From Pseudomonas sp. SCA2728.1_7 (GTDB taxonomy: Bacteria > Pseudomonadota > Gammaproteobacteria > Pseudomonadales > Pseudomonadaceae), in contig NZ_CP073104.1 of NCBI RefSeq assembly GCF_018138145.1, positions 2,852,001 through 2,916,000 on the forward strand: a stretch of 64,000 nt of DNA. The letters run 5' to 3'. Shown here in pieces: positions 37,385-46,255 of the stretch. The stretch's first letter is position 1. Each line of letters begins with the position of its first letter. The position numbers and the translations under genes were made by a program. The notes beneath the pieces were generated by a model. It was not told the DNA's origin. It ran no database searches and saw nothing but the letters and a program-made list of their open reading frames with translations.

Positions 37385-38809
37385 ATGCAAACCAAACTCC
37401 TGATCAACGGCCAACTGGTCAACGGCGAAGGCCCGGCGCAACCAGTGCTCAATCCCTCGCTCGGCGAAGTCCTGGTAGAAATCAACGAAGCCAGCGAAGC
37501 CCAGGTCGACGCCGCCGTGCGCGCCGCCGACAACGCCTTCGCCGAGTGGTCGCAAACCGCGCCGAAAGATCGCTCGCTGCTGCTGCTCAAACTCGCCGAC
37601 GCCATCGAAGCCCACGGCGAAGAACTGGCCAAACTCGAATCCGACAACTGCGGCAAACCCTACAGCGCCGCGCTCAACGACGAGATTCCGGCGATTGCCG
37701 ACGTGTTCCGTTTCTTCGCCGGCGCCAGCCGCTGCATGAGCGGCTCGGCCGCTGGCGAGTACCTGCCCGGCCACACCTCGATGATCCGTCGCGACCCGGT
37801 CGGCGTGATCGCCTCCATCGCGCCGTGGAACTACCCGCTGATGATGGTCGCCTGGAAAATCGCCCCGGCGCTGGCGGCCGGTAATACCGTGGTGCTCAAG
37901 CCGTCGGAACAAACCCCGCTGACCGCGTTGCGTCTGGCCGAACTGGCGTCTGAAATCTTCCCGGCTGGTGTACTCAATCTGGTATTTGGTCGCGGTCCTA
38001 CCGTTGGCAGTCCGTTGGTTACCCACCCGAAAGTGCGCATGGTTTCGCTGACCGGTTCGATTGCCACGGGCGCCAACATCATTTCCAGCACCGCTGACAG
38101 CGTTAAACGCATGCACATGGAGTTGGGCGGCAAGGCGCCGGTGATCATCTTCGATGACGCCGATATCGATGCGGCTGTGGAAGGCATTCGTACCTTTGGT
38201 TTTTACAACGCCGGGCAGGATTGCACTGCCGCGTGCCGGATCTATGCGCAACAGGGCATCTACGACAAGTTTGTCGAGAAGCTCGGCGCGGCGGTCGGCA
38301 GCATCAAATACGGCTTGCAGGATGATCCATCGACTGAGCTGGGGCCGTTGATCACTGCGCAACATCGCGACCGCGTTGCCGGGTTTGTCGAGCGTGCTGT
38401 GGCGCAGTCGCACATTCGTTTGATCACTGGCGGCAAGGCCGTTGACGGTAACGGCTTCTTCTTTGAACCGACCGTGCTGGCCGATGCGCAGCAGGACGAC
38501 GAAATTGTCCGTCGCGAAGTGTTTGGGCCGGTGGTTTCAGTGACCAAGTTCACTGACGAAGCACAGGCACTGGAGTGGGCCAACGATTCGGACTACGGCC
38601 TCGCGTCCTCCGTGTGGACGGCAGATGTAGGACGCGCGCACCGGATGTCAGCACGCTTGCAGTACGGCTGCACGTGGGTCAATACGCACTTCATGCTTGT
38701 CAGCGAAATGCCCCATGGCGGTCAGAAATTGTCCGGTTACGGGAAAGACATGTCCATGTATGGGCTGGAGGACTACACCACGGTTCGGCATGTGATGTTC
38801 AAGCACTAA
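37385..38809 (+). CDS. patD: Gamma-aminobutyraldehyde dehydrogenase
   Basis: 474 residues. Catalytic Glu246 ([10 protein letters not shown]) and Cys280 ([20 protein letters not shown]) lie at the same numbers as in E. coli PatD (YdcW) as I recall it, and the C-terminus ([19 protein letters not shown], then [10 protein letters not shown]) is nearly the same. It oxidises 4-aminobutanal to GABA, the step after putrescine transamination or oxidation. Start chosen at MQTKLLING after GTGAGGA. It completes the ydcSTUV-patD order. A second, more diverged paralogue lies upstream at 31425. Confidence 0.95.
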   Translation: MQTKLLINGQLVNGEGPAQPVLNPSLGEVLVEINEASEAQVDAAVRAADNAFAEWSQTAPKDRSLLLLKLADAIEAHGEELAKLESDNCGKPYSAALNDEIPAIADVFRFFAGASRCMSGSAAGEYLPGHTSMIRRDPVGVIASIAPWNYPLMMVAWKIAPALAAGNTVVLKPSEQTPLTALRLAELASEIFPAGVLNLVFGRGPTVGSPLVTHPKVRMVSLTGSIATGANIISSTADSVKRMHMELGGKAPVIIFDDADIDAAVEGIRTFGFYNAGQDCTAACRIYAQQGIYDKFVEKLGAAVGSIKYGLQDDPSTELGPLITAQHRDRVAGFVERAVAQSHIRLITGGKAVDGNGFFFEPTVLADAQQDDEIVRREVFGPVVSVTKFTDEAQALEWANDSDYGLASSVWTADVGRAHRMSARLQYGCTWVNTHFMLVSEMPHGGQKLSGYGKDMSMYGLEDYTTVRHVMFKH

Positions 38810-38818
38810 GGTCAAAAG

Positions 38819-38886
38819 CTTCGCGAGCAGGCTCGCTCCCACAGTTTGGAATGCGGTTCCCTGTGGGAGCGAGCCTGCTCGCGAAG
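38819..38886. repeat. REP doublet (reverse arrangement)
   Basis: Arms of the GTGGGAGCGAGC subtype at 38819-38844 and 38861-38886, 9 nt after the patD stop. Here the CTCCCAC ends face inwards, opposite to most other doublets. Confidence 0.9.
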
Positions 38887-39028
38887 GCGTCACCCCGGTG
38901 TCAGGAAGAACCCGGATCAGGCACCACCAGGATCCCAAAACAATAACCACCGAACCGGGCGGCGCCTGCATGGCCCCGCCACGGCCTCGGCCATCCGAAA
39001 TCTGCCGATTTCACGGAGCACCAACAAT

Positions 39029-40525
39029 ATGAGCGCCACACCCGATCTGTCCGCCAACGTTGCCGACAGCGATGCCGACAGCGATGCCGAACAACTGCGC
39101 AAACTGGGCTACACCTCGAACTTCAACCGCAGCATGAGCCTGTGGGAAAACTTCGCTCTAGGCTTCACTTATCTGTCACCCGTCGTAGGGGTTTATACCC
39201 TCTTCGGCCTGTGCCTCGCCGCCGGCGGGCCACCGATGTTCTGGGCTTATTTGCTGGTCGGTTGCGGCCAGTTGCTGGTTTGCCTGATCTTCGGCGAAGT
39301 GGTTTCGCAGTTCCCGATTTCCGGCGGTGTTTACCCTTGGGCGCGCCGGTTGGTCGGTAAAAAATGGGCATGGATGGTCGGCTGGATCTACTCCATCGCC
39401 CTCTGCGTCACCATCGCCGCCGTTGCGGTCGGCGCTGGCCCGTACCTCGCCGCTATGCTCGGTTTTGAGCCAAGCAACAACACCAACATCGTCATCGCCC
39501 TGGTGCTGACCCTGTTCGCCACACTGGTCAACCTCAGCGGCACCAAAGTGCTGGCGCGCATCGCCATGTTCGGCTTTCTCTGTGAACTGGTTGGCGCAGT
39601 GATCGTCGGTGTTTACCTGCTGGTGTTCGAACGCCATCAACCGCTCAGCGTGCTGTTCAACACCTTCGACATCAGCGTCGACGGCTCGTACCTGCCGGCG
39701 TTCCTCACCGCATCGTTGGCGGGGATGTTCCTCTACTACGGCTTCGAGGCCTGCGGCGACGTCGCTGAAGAAACCCCGAACCCGAGCGCAAAAATCCCGG
39801 TGGCCATGCGCATGACCATCTACATCGGCGGCATCGCGGCAATGTTCGCCTGCCTCGCGCTGATCCTCGCCGTGCCGGACATGCAAGCTGTGATCAACGG
39901 CACCGACAAAGACCCGGTCACCACCATCCTCAACAACGCCTTCGGCCCGGTCGGTTCGAAAGTGGTGATGGGCGTGGTGATGATTTCCTTCATTTCCTGC
40001 GTCATCAGCCTACAAGCCGCGGCGAGCCGTCTGCTGTACTCCTACGCTCGCGACGAAATGGTCATCGGCAGCCGACTGCTGAAAAAGATTTCTCCTACCA
40101 CCCAAGTACCGGTTGCCGCACTGTTCGTGTCTGGCGTCCTGCCGGCACTGATCATCGCCCTTGGCTTCTTCCTGCAAGACGCCGTGGCCACCATCGTCAG
40201 CTTCGCCGCGATCGGCATCTACCTCGCGTTCCAGATGATCGTGCTGGCCGCGCTGTACGCCCGCAGCAAAGGCTGGAAACCCAGCGGCAAATTCACCCTC
40301 GGCGCATGGGGCTGGCCGGTGAACATCGGCGCGCTGGTGTATGGCGTTGGCGCAATCATCAACATGGCCTGGCCACGTACGCCGGATGCGGCGTGGTATG
40401 TGAACTATGCGATGGTGTTGAGCACGGCGATCGTGATTGGCTTGGGCTTGGTTTATATGTGGATTGGCAAGCCGTATGACCATGGCAAGGCCCCGGCTGG
40501 GGATGCGTGGAAGGTGAGTCGCTAA
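39029..40525 (+). CDS. APC family amino acid/amine permease
   Basis: 498 residues, about 12 predicted membrane helices. An N-terminal cytoplasmic segment precedes YTSNFNRSMSLWENFALGFT, and a conserved stretch GEVVSQFPISGGVYPWARRL follows, as in the APC superfamily (AAT/GABA-choline-type permeases). It imports an amino acid or amine, perhaps GABA or a polyamine-related compound given its neighbours. I start at MSATPDLSAN (CACGGAGC upstream); the upstream in-frame extension is REP sequence. It ends in a strong hairpin. Confidence 0.9.
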   Translation: MSATPDLSANVADSDADSDAEQLRKLGYTSNFNRSMSLWENFALGFTYLSPVVGVYTLFGLCLAAGGPPMFWAYLLVGCGQLLVCLIFGEVVSQFPISGGVYPWARRLVGKKWAWMVGWIYSIALCVTIAAVAVGAGPYLAAMLGFEPSNNTNIVIALVLTLFATLVNLSGTKVLARIAMFGFLCELVGAVIVGVYLLVFERHQPLSVLFNTFDISVDGSYLPAFLTASLAGMFLYYGFEACGDVAEETPNPSAKIPVAMRMTIYIGGIAAMFACLALILAVPDMQAVINGTDKDPVTTILNNAFGPVGSKVVMGVVMISFISCVISLQAAASRLLYSYARDEMVIGSRLLKKISPTTQVPVAALFVSGVLPALIIALGFFLQDAVATIVSFAAIGIYLAFQMIVLAALYARSKGWKPSGKFTLGAWGWPVNIGALVYGVGAIINMAWPRTPDAAWYVNYAMVLSTAIVIGLGLVYMWIGKPYDHGKAPAGDAWKVSR

Positions 40526-40530
40526 AGCAG

Positions 40531-40565
40531 AATCGCCCCGGTAGGTGATTGTTACCGGGGCGATT
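40531..40565 (+). terminator. Hairpin terminator after the APC permease
   Basis: A perfect 13-bp stem AATCGCCCCGGTA/TACCGGGGCGATT with a 9-nt loop, 5 nt after the permease stop. It could also serve the convergent vapC gene. The T tract is short. Confidence 0.75.
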
Positions 40566-40599
40566 TGCGAGAGCGCACGTCGTGTAGCAATCCATAAGC

Positions 40600-41001
40600 T
40601 CAGGACGGCGTTATCAATTCGACTGAAGGGAAATAATTGCGGTAACGCTTGGAGTCTCTCGTCAACAAGGGTAATTTTTTTACGGCCGCATGTGCTCCGA
40701 TGAAAAAATCCGCCAGAACATTATGCTTTCCACCGCCAACCTTCCGATACTTCACGAAGGCCTTACCAGCTAAAAACAGTGCGGGTCTAGGAATCTCCTG
40801 CATGACCAATCCCAGTTGACTCACTACTCCGTCCAATGCCTCAAACGTCGAAAATGTCTGTGATAGCTCTGCATAAACTATCGGGTTGATGGCTAACTCA
40901 TGGATCAGTGATTGAGCACGAAGTTGCTGAATCGACCAATCGGCCCAGACCGGATCGTCTTCGAGCACATCAATCAACACATTCGTATCGACCAGCACCA
41001 T
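40600..41001 (-). CDS. vapC: VapC-type PIN-domain toxin
   Basis: 133 residues, PIN-domain ribonuclease. The acidic catalytic residues appear in VDTNVLIDVLEDDPVW at the N-terminus, in the central acidic region NPIVYAELSQTF, and in LADFFIGAHA and LTRDSKRYRNYFP near the C-terminus. VapC toxins cleave tRNA or rRNA and inhibit translation when the antitoxin is lost. The ATG at 41001 shares one base with the antitoxin stop (TGATG); a TTG directly upstream is less likely. Confidence 0.92.
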   Translation of the reverse strand: MVLVDTNVLIDVLEDDPVWADWSIQQLRAQSLIHELAINPIVYAELSQTFSTFEALDGVVSQLGLVMQEIPRPALFLAGKAFVKYRKVGGGKHNVLADFFIGAHAAVKKLPLLTRDSKRYRNYFPSVELITPS

Positions 41002-41246
41002 CAATCATCCCCTCGGAGCAAGGCCATCAAATCATCGGTTCGCCATTTGATATCGGCTTTGCCCCTTACGGCATCAAATCGATCAGGAGTTCGCGCCTTT
41101 CCCGTTTCGCGCTTAGCACTATGCAGAACCACTTCGCCATGATCGTTGACGCTGAACTCAATGGCCGAGCCCGGCGTAAGATGCAACGCATCACGAATTG
41201 GCTTGGGGATTGTGACTTGCCCCTTGCTGGTCATGGTCGTCGACAT
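41001..41246 (-). CDS. vapB: VapB-type AbrB-fold antitoxin
   Basis: 81 residues. An N-terminal swapped-hairpin AbrB/MazE DNA-binding domain (TSKGQVTIPKPIRDALHLTP) and a C-terminal toxin-binding tail (IKWRTDDLMALLRGDD). It neutralises the PIN toxin encoded immediately downstream and probably autorepresses the operon. GAGGTATGACATG precedes the start. Confidence 0.92.
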   Translation of the reverse strand: MSTTMTSKGQVTIPKPIRDALHLTPGSAIEFSVNDHGEVVLHSAKRETGKARTPDRFDAVRGKADIKWRTDDLMALLRGDD

Positions 41247-41665
41247 GTCATACCTCTAAAGTATTACTCAATGGAACAACGTATTACTTGATCGAGATAT
41301 CTGCAACCTCCGCTTATCGCAGGATTATTTTTACCGGATTGCAGGCCTCGACCTCTTAGCTCTGATGGCACTCATGCAGTTCATTCCGTGGACCCAAATA
41401 GATAAAGGAAAAACTACGGCTTGGGCGGTCGGTTGCTGCTGACACTGCAAAATCAGGCATTTCCTACAGATACTGCCTTCAGAGACAAGCCCGCTTTCCT
41501 ACAGTAGGTGTCGACAGAGTCAACTTGGCGTCTTGGGTGGCTAGCCGATAGGCTTCTTCTTGGCGGCGAAATCATCGGCCCGGTGTCGGAGCCGGAGTAA
41601 ATATCAAAACGGCGTGACCGCACTCACTTGAGTGGCGGCTCTATTCTCAATATTGGAGTCGAAAA
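41247..41665. other. Intergenic stretch without recognisable gene
   Basis: 419 bp with lower GC than the surroundings in its first part. I see no convincing reading frame, REP element or tRNA. It should hold the vapBC promoter (left) and the promoter of the BRO-N gene (right). A small inverted repeat (CACTCACTTGAGTG) lies at about 41620-41635. Confidence 0.5.
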
Positions 41666-42178
41666 ATGCCTAACCACGTACAAATTCCTTCTGAAACCTC
41701 TGCTTTCTTCACCCCCACCATATTCACCCGCCACAACCGCTTCCTCCACGCCTTCATGCAAGATCACGAAGCCTGGTTCTGTGTTCAGGATCTCGGTCGC
41801 CTGATGGGCTATCCGCTAAACGAACGTCTCACCCTGAAACTCGATCCCGACCAGCGTCGCCATGTCCTTCTGCGTCGGGACGGCGAAATCATCGATTGCG
41901 CGATGGTCAGCGAGTCCGGCCTGTTCGCCCTGCTCGTCCATCACTTCGTTCCGGAAAACCGTCACCTGCGCCAATGGTTGAGCCATGAAGTCATCCCGAT
42001 GCTGCGCGAAACCCAATCAAGCCCTGTGGAAAACCACCCGAGCCTGAGCTCGATGCATTGGGCGGGCGTCACCGTGCCGCTGCTGCACTGGCAACAGCAG
42101 GCGTGGGTCAAATGGCGGGATGTGCCGGAGTTGATGCACGGCCAGCGGCCGTATCCGGTTCAGGGGACTTGTCGCTAA
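41666..42178 (+). CDS. BRO-N domain protein
   Basis: 170 residues. The first 115 residues match the BRO N-terminal domain found in phage antirepressors and baculovirus BRO proteins (WFCVQDLGRLMGYPLNERLT, then SGLFALLVHHFVPENRHLRQ and WLSHEVIPMLRE). It is a likely DNA-binding domain. The C-terminal 50 residues are not recognised and lack a second antirepressor domain. Such genes are often scattered as phage remnants in Pseudomonas. No other phage gene is nearby. Confidence 0.85.
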   Translation: MPNHVQIPSETSAFFTPTIFTRHNRFLHAFMQDHEAWFCVQDLGRLMGYPLNERLTLKLDPDQRRHVLLRRDGEIIDCAMVSESGLFALLVHHFVPENRHLRQWLSHEVIPMLRETQSSPVENHPSLSSMHWAGVTVPLLHWQQQAWVKWRDVPELMHGQRPYPVQGTCR

Positions 42179-42196
42179 ACCCCAGTGAACAAAAAA

Positions 42197-42230
42197 CCTG
42201 TGGCGAGGAAGCTAGCTCCCTCGCCACAGG
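42197..42230. repeat. Perfect hairpin palindrome after the BRO-N gene
   Basis: CCTGTGGCGAGG/CCTCGCCACAGG arms of 12 bp with a 10-nt loop, 18 nt past the stop codon. It looks like another Pseudomonas intergenic palindrome family and could terminate transcription. Confidence 0.8.
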
Positions 42231-42263
42231 TTTAGCGTGTCCCCTCTAGCGAGTTGAATTCAG

Positions 42264-42470
42264 ATGAGTAGAACTGCTCTCAAATTTCCTCAGATTGAGG
42301 AAGTCATTCCCTGTGATGAAAGCTTTGCGATCTCTTACCTGAAACTAAACGACAGTGCCGAGCTTCAGAAAGCCATTCACGTCGGCATCACCGATGCCGA
42401 CGCGGGCAATTTGATTGACCTGGCCACCGTAAAAGCCAAATGGCTTTCACGGTGCCCACCCCAGCGTTAA
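42264..42470 (+). CDS. Small hypothetical protein, possible antitoxin-like tail
   Basis: 68 residues. The end of the protein (HVGITDADAGNLIDLATVKA, then KWL) is reminiscent of the C-terminal tail of some small CopG/ParD-type antitoxins, but no toxin gene follows and the DNA-binding half is not clear. The ribosome binding site is weak. It might be a degraded or orphan antitoxin; identification is tentative. It converges with and overlaps the next small gene by 4 nt. Confidence 0.45.
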   Translation: MSRTALKFPQIEEVIPCDESFAISYLKLNDSAELQKAIHVGITDADAGNLIDLATVKAKWLSRCPPQR

Positions 42471-42652
42471 AACCGCGAAACACTCCGCATCGCATCCACC
42501 AGATACCGCATCGCAATCCGGTCATTCTCCGAAAGCTCCCGATAACGCTCCACCAGTTTCACTTCGTCAGAGCTGAGCCGACGCCTTTTGCGGCCGCTGC
42601 CGAGGCAGGGAAAGATGCCCAACATGTCGGTGATCCCTTGTATTTTTGCCAT
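42467..42652 (-). CDS. Small hypothetical protein
   Basis: 61 residues, basic and helical, with RKRRRLSSDEVKLVERYREL followed by a second helix (ENDRIAMRYLVDAMRSV). The organisation resembles the C-terminal tail of some Xre-type regulators. No helix-turn-helix domain is present. I recall similar short proteins in other Pseudomonas, but assign no function. The start is preceded by GGACATCGTCC, not a clear ribosome site. Confidence 0.5.
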   Translation of the reverse strand: MAKIQGITDMLGIFPCLGSGRKRRRLSSDEVKLVERYRELSENDRIAMRYLVDAMRSVSRF

Positions 42653-43043
42653 GGACGATGTCCTTCAATACTTCAAAGAATTGCTAAACCACCACATCGC
42701 CCTGCCCCTTACAGCAGCGCCGTGTGCCCTACCGGTCAGCCCGGTCATGCCCATAGAATAGAAATTAAATCGGCGCTGAAAAGCGGTTTTTAGAGTAATT
42801 AGTCGAAAAAAGCAGATATGCCGTGTAAATCAGAATGCCCTGTCAGATTTTTAACCGACATGTCTTGTTTCATTGACACACTGGCGCGGTGAATCAACGA
42901 ATTTTGCATTGCGAGCGAACCGTTTAAGCTAGCGGGCATCTGTTAATAGTCCGTTGCGTTTGGCCGAAGGCTTGTCCGAACCGTTATTTCTGATCCAGCA
43001 CGTGCCAGGAACGGCGCGGGATTGCACACGACAGGTTGTATTT
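42653..43043. other. Leader region of opgD, no gene seen
   Basis: 391 bp, AT-richer than flanking genes, with no supported reading frame. It should carry the opgD promoter. No repeat or riboswitch recognised. Confidence 0.5.
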
Positions 43044-44672
43044 ATGCACCGCAGGAATTTGCTCAAAGCGTCCATGGCCATTGCGGCTTACACCGGTCTT
43101 TCGGCCACTGGCCTGCTGGCCAGCCGTGCGTGGGCGGCCAATGGCGGCGCCGCCGATGGCGAGGCGCAGGCGTTTGACTTCGAAGCGCTGAAGCGCCAGG
43201 CCAAGCAACTGGCTGGCAGCGCCTATCAGGACACCAAACAGGTGCTGCCGCCAACCCTGGCGACCATGACCCCGCAGAACTTCAACGCGATCCGCTACGA
43301 CGGCGAGCATTCGCTGTGGAAGGAAAACAAGGGTCAGCTGGACGTGCAGTTCTTCCACGTCGGCATGGGGTTCCGTCAGCCGGTGCGCATGTACAGCGTC
43401 GACGCCAAGACGCGCACTGCCCGCGAAGTGCATTTCCGCCCGGCGCTGTTCAACTATGAAAACACTTCAGTCGACACCCAGCAGCTCAAGGGTGACCTCG
43501 GTTTTGCCGGCTTCAAGCTGTTCAAAGCGCCGGAGCTGGATCGTCACGATGTGTTGTCGTTCCTCGGCGCCAGCTATTTCCGTGCGGTAGACGCCACTGG
43601 CCAATATGGCCTCTCGGCGCGCGGCCTGGCGATCGACACGTACGCGAAAAAACGCGAAGAATTCCCTGACTTCACCAAGTTCTGGTTCGAGACACCGGAC
43701 AAGAACGCCACCCGATTTGTGGTGTATGCCCTGCTCGACTCGCCGAGTGCCACTGGCGCTTACCGTTTCGACATCGACTGCCAGGCCGAGCGCGTGGTGA
43801 TGGAAGTCGATGCGCACATCAATGCGCGCACGGCGATCGAGCAATTGGGCATCTCGCCGATGACCAGTATGTTCAGTTGCGGCACCCACGAGCGCCGCAT
43901 GTGCGACACCATCCACCCGCAGATCCACGACTCGGATCGTCTGGCGATGTGGCGCGGCAACGGCGAGTGGATCTGCCGTCCGCTGAACAACCCGGCGACC
44001 CTGCAATTCAATGCGTTTGCCGACACCGATCCAAAAGGTTTCGGGCTGGTGCAGACCGATCATGAATTCGCCAACTATCAGGACACCGTCGACTGGTACA
44101 GCAAGCGTCCGAGCCTGTGGGTCGAACCGACCACGGCGTGGGGCGAAGGCTCTATCGATCTGTTGGAAATTCCTACAACCGGGGAAACCCTCGACAACAT
44201 CGTCGCGTTCTGGACACCGAAAAAACCGGTGGCTGCCGGCGATTCGCTGAACTATGGCTACAAGCTTTACTGGAGTGCATTGCCGCCGGTAAGTACGCCG
44301 TTGGCGCGAGTGCAGGCAACCCGTTCCGGCATGGGCGGTTTTGTTGAGGGCTGGGCACCGGGCGAGCATTATCCGCCGGTTTGGGCGCGTCGTTTTGCCG
44401 TGGACTTCACTGGTGGCGGTCTGGATCGACTGCCGCAGGGCACCGGGATCGAGCCAGTGGTGACCTGCTCGAACGGCAAGGTGCAGGACTTCAGCGTGCT
44501 GGTGCTGGATGACATCAAGGGTTACCGGATTCTGTTCGATTGGTACCCGACCAATGACAGCGTGGAGCCGGTGGAGCTGAGGTTGTTCATTCGCACCAAT
44601 GACCGCACGTTGAGCGAGACCTGGTTGTATCAGTACTTCCCGCCGGCGCCGGACAAGCGTAAGTACCCTTGA
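43044..44672 (+). CDS. opgD: OpgD, periplasmic glucan biosynthesis protein D
   Basis: 542 residues. The N-terminus [18 protein letters not shown] has a twin-arginine motif and hydrophobic core ending near RAWA, so Tat export to the periplasm is expected, as for OpgD rather than OpgG. The rest is the MdoG/OpgD family ([38 protein letters not shown]-like end [20 protein letters not shown]). It helps shape the linear backbone of osmoregulated periplasmic glucans. I start at MHRR; an upstream frame extension lacks a signal. Confidence 0.93.
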   Translation: MHRRNLLKASMAIAAYTGLSATGLLASRAWAANGGAADGEAQAFDFEALKRQAKQLAGSAYQDTKQVLPPTLATMTPQNFNAIRYDGEHSLWKENKGQLDVQFFHVGMGFRQPVRMYSVDAKTRTAREVHFRPALFNYENTSVDTQQLKGDLGFAGFKLFKAPELDRHDVLSFLGASYFRAVDATGQYGLSARGLAIDTYAKKREEFPDFTKFWFETPDKNATRFVVYALLDSPSATGAYRFDIDCQAERVVMEVDAHINARTAIEQLGISPMTSMFSCGTHERRMCDTIHPQIHDSDRLAMWRGNGEWICRPLNNPATLQFNAFADTDPKGFGLVQTDHEFANYQDTVDWYSKRPSLWVEPTTAWGEGSIDLLEIPTTGETLDNIVAFWTPKKPVAAGDSLNYGYKLYWSALPPVSTPLARVQATRSGMGGFVEGWAPGEHYPPVWARRFAVDFTGGGLDRLPQGTGIEPVVTCSNGKVQDFSVLVLDDIKGYRILFDWYPTNDSVEPVELRLFIRTNDRTLSETWLYQYFPPAPDKRKYP

Positions 44673-44699
44673 TGGTTATGTAGCGCCTACAAGGGCCTC

Positions 44700-44792
44700 A
44701 TCGCGAGCAGGCTCACTCCTACAGTTGATCTGTGTCGAACACGTATTTTGTGAACGACACATGCCCCTTGTAGGAGTGAGCCTGCTCGCGAT
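44700..44792. repeat. REP doublet (reverse arrangement)
   Basis: Arms of the GTAGGAGTGAGC subtype at 44700-44723 and 44769-44792, starting 27 nt after the opgD stop, with the CTCCTACA ends facing inwards. Confidence 0.9.
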
Positions 44793-44831
44793 AGCGTCCG
44801 ACCAGGCAGCGCAACGACAACCAGACAAAAC

Positions 44832-44861
44832 AAAGCCCCGGCCATCACTGACCGGGGCTTT
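44832..44861. terminator. Bidirectional terminator between opgD and the flavin oxidoreductase gene
   Basis: A perfect 10-bp stem AAAGCCCCGG/CCGGGGCTTT with flanking A and T tracts. It lies between convergent genes. Confidence 0.9.
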
Positions 44862-44880
44862 TTGCTTTATCGCGACTGAC

Positions 44881-45987
44881 TCAATCGCGCAAATCAGACT
44901 CATGAATCGGCTGATCCCGATGAGTCGCACGCTGATACTGCGCCGGCCACACCGCTTTGCGCCCACCGAGATCATCGTCGGCATGCAGCGGCCAGTACGG
45001 ATCACGCAACAACTCGCGGGCGAGGAAGATGATGTCAGCCTGACAGGTGCGCAGAATGTGCTCGGCTTGCGCCGGCTCGGTAATCATTCCCACGGTGCCA
45101 GTGGCGATGCCTGACTCCTTGCGCACACGTTCGGCGAAGCGTGTTTGATAGCCTGGCCCGACCGGAATTTCGGCGTTGGCCGCTGTCCCGCCCGACGACA
45201 CGTCGATCAGATCCGCGCCAAGGGTGTGCAGGCGCCGCGCCAGCTCCACGGTTTCATCCGGGTTCCAACCGTCTTCTACCCAATCTGTGGCCGAAACGCG
45301 AACAAACAGCGGCAACTCCTCAGGCCAGACCGCCCTCACCGCTTCAGTCACTTGCAGCACCAGACGAATGCGGTTTTCAAACGAACCACCGTATTGATCA
45401 CGACGCTGATTGCTCAGCGGCGAGAGAAATTGATGCAGCAGATAACCATGCGCCGCATGCACCTCAACCACACTGAAACCAGCTTTCAGTGCGCGTTTGG
45501 CGGCATCGACAAACGCCTGAATGACGTCAGCAATCTGCCCTTCGTCGAGCTGTTTCGGTTGAGTGTGTTGCGGGTCAAAGGCAATCGGCGACGGCCCGAC
45601 CGGAGTCCAACCGCCATCATCGGGTTTGACGCTGCCGTGCTTGCCGATCCACGGCCGATGGGTGCTGGCCTTGCGCCCGGCGTGGGCCAGTTGGATGCCG
45701 GCAACCGCGCCCTGAGACGTAATGAAGCGGGTAATGCGTTGCAGCGGTTCGATCTGTTCGTCGTTCCACAGGCCAAGGTCTTCGGCGGTGATTCTTCCGT
45801 CGGCGGTGATCGCCGTGGCTTCAGTGAAGACCAGACCGGCGCCGCCCACCGCGCGGCTGCCGAGATGCACCAAATGCCAGTCGTTGGCCAGGCCGTCGAC
45901 GCTGGAGTATTGGCACATCGGTGACACGGCGATGCGGTTGGGCAGGGTCAGTTGGCGCAGGGTGAAGGGTTCAAGCAGCAGACTCAT
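44881..45987 (-). CDS. Old yellow enzyme family NADH:flavin oxidoreductase
   Basis: 368 residues, an FMN-dependent TIM-barrel ene-reductase of the XenA/YqjM class. Landmarks: LPNRIAVSPMCQYSSVDG near the N-terminus, QLAHAGRKAS, the substrate-binding HAAHGYLLHQFLSPLSNQR, and C-terminal IFLARELLRDPYWP. It reduces activated C=C bonds, nitro compounds or electrophiles. Homologue of PA3723. No regulator is adjacent. Confidence 0.93.
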   Translation of the reverse strand: MSLLLEPFTLRQLTLPNRIAVSPMCQYSSVDGLANDWHLVHLGSRAVGGAGLVFTEATAITADGRITAEDLGLWNDEQIEPLQRITRFITSQGAVAGIQLAHAGRKASTHRPWIGKHGSVKPDDGGWTPVGPSPIAFDPQHTQPKQLDEGQIADVIQAFVDAAKRALKAGFSVVEVHAAHGYLLHQFLSPLSNQRRDQYGGSFENRIRLVLQVTEAVRAVWPEELPLFVRVSATDWVEDGWNPDETVELARRLHTLGADLIDVSSGGTAANAEIPVGPGYQTRFAERVRKESGIATGTVGMITEPAQAEHILRTCQADIIFLARELLRDPYWPLHADDDLGGRKAVWPAQYQRATHRDQPIHESDLRD

Positions 45988-46187
45988 GGGGCACCTCTCA
46001 AATCAGTGGGCAGGCTCCAGGGTTCTGTTTGAATAGTCGACGAGTGACAGGAAAAAGGTGCAGCACCCGCCCCCGCGGGTAAAAAATTCGACAAGACGTC
46101 ACAAGGCCAATCAAGCAGTGCTTAGAGCCTAGTCGACAACGGGGGATGAGGGAGGGTTCAGAGTGATTCAGTGTGTGAAAGGACGCT

Positions 46188-46251
46188 TTCGCGAGCAGGC
46201 TCGCTCCCACAAGGACAACACCGTACCTGTGGGAGCGAGCCTGCTCGCGAA
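46188..46251. repeat. REP doublet (reverse arrangement)
   Basis: Arms of the GTGGGAGCGAGC subtype at 46188-46212 and 46226-46251, with only 13 nt between; it ends 4 nt from the recJ stop codon. Confidence 0.9.
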
Positions 46252-46255
46252 GGGG

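Noticed and set aside
41666..42178. Prophage around the BRO-N gene
   Set aside because: No integrase, structural or lysis genes and no attachment-site duplication were found nearby; a single BRO-N gene is not enough.
46067..46090. Hairpin ACCCGC/GCGGGT followed by A tract upstream of the flavin oxidoreductase gene
   Set aside because: For either strand the T run is on the wrong side of the stem for a rho-independent terminator.
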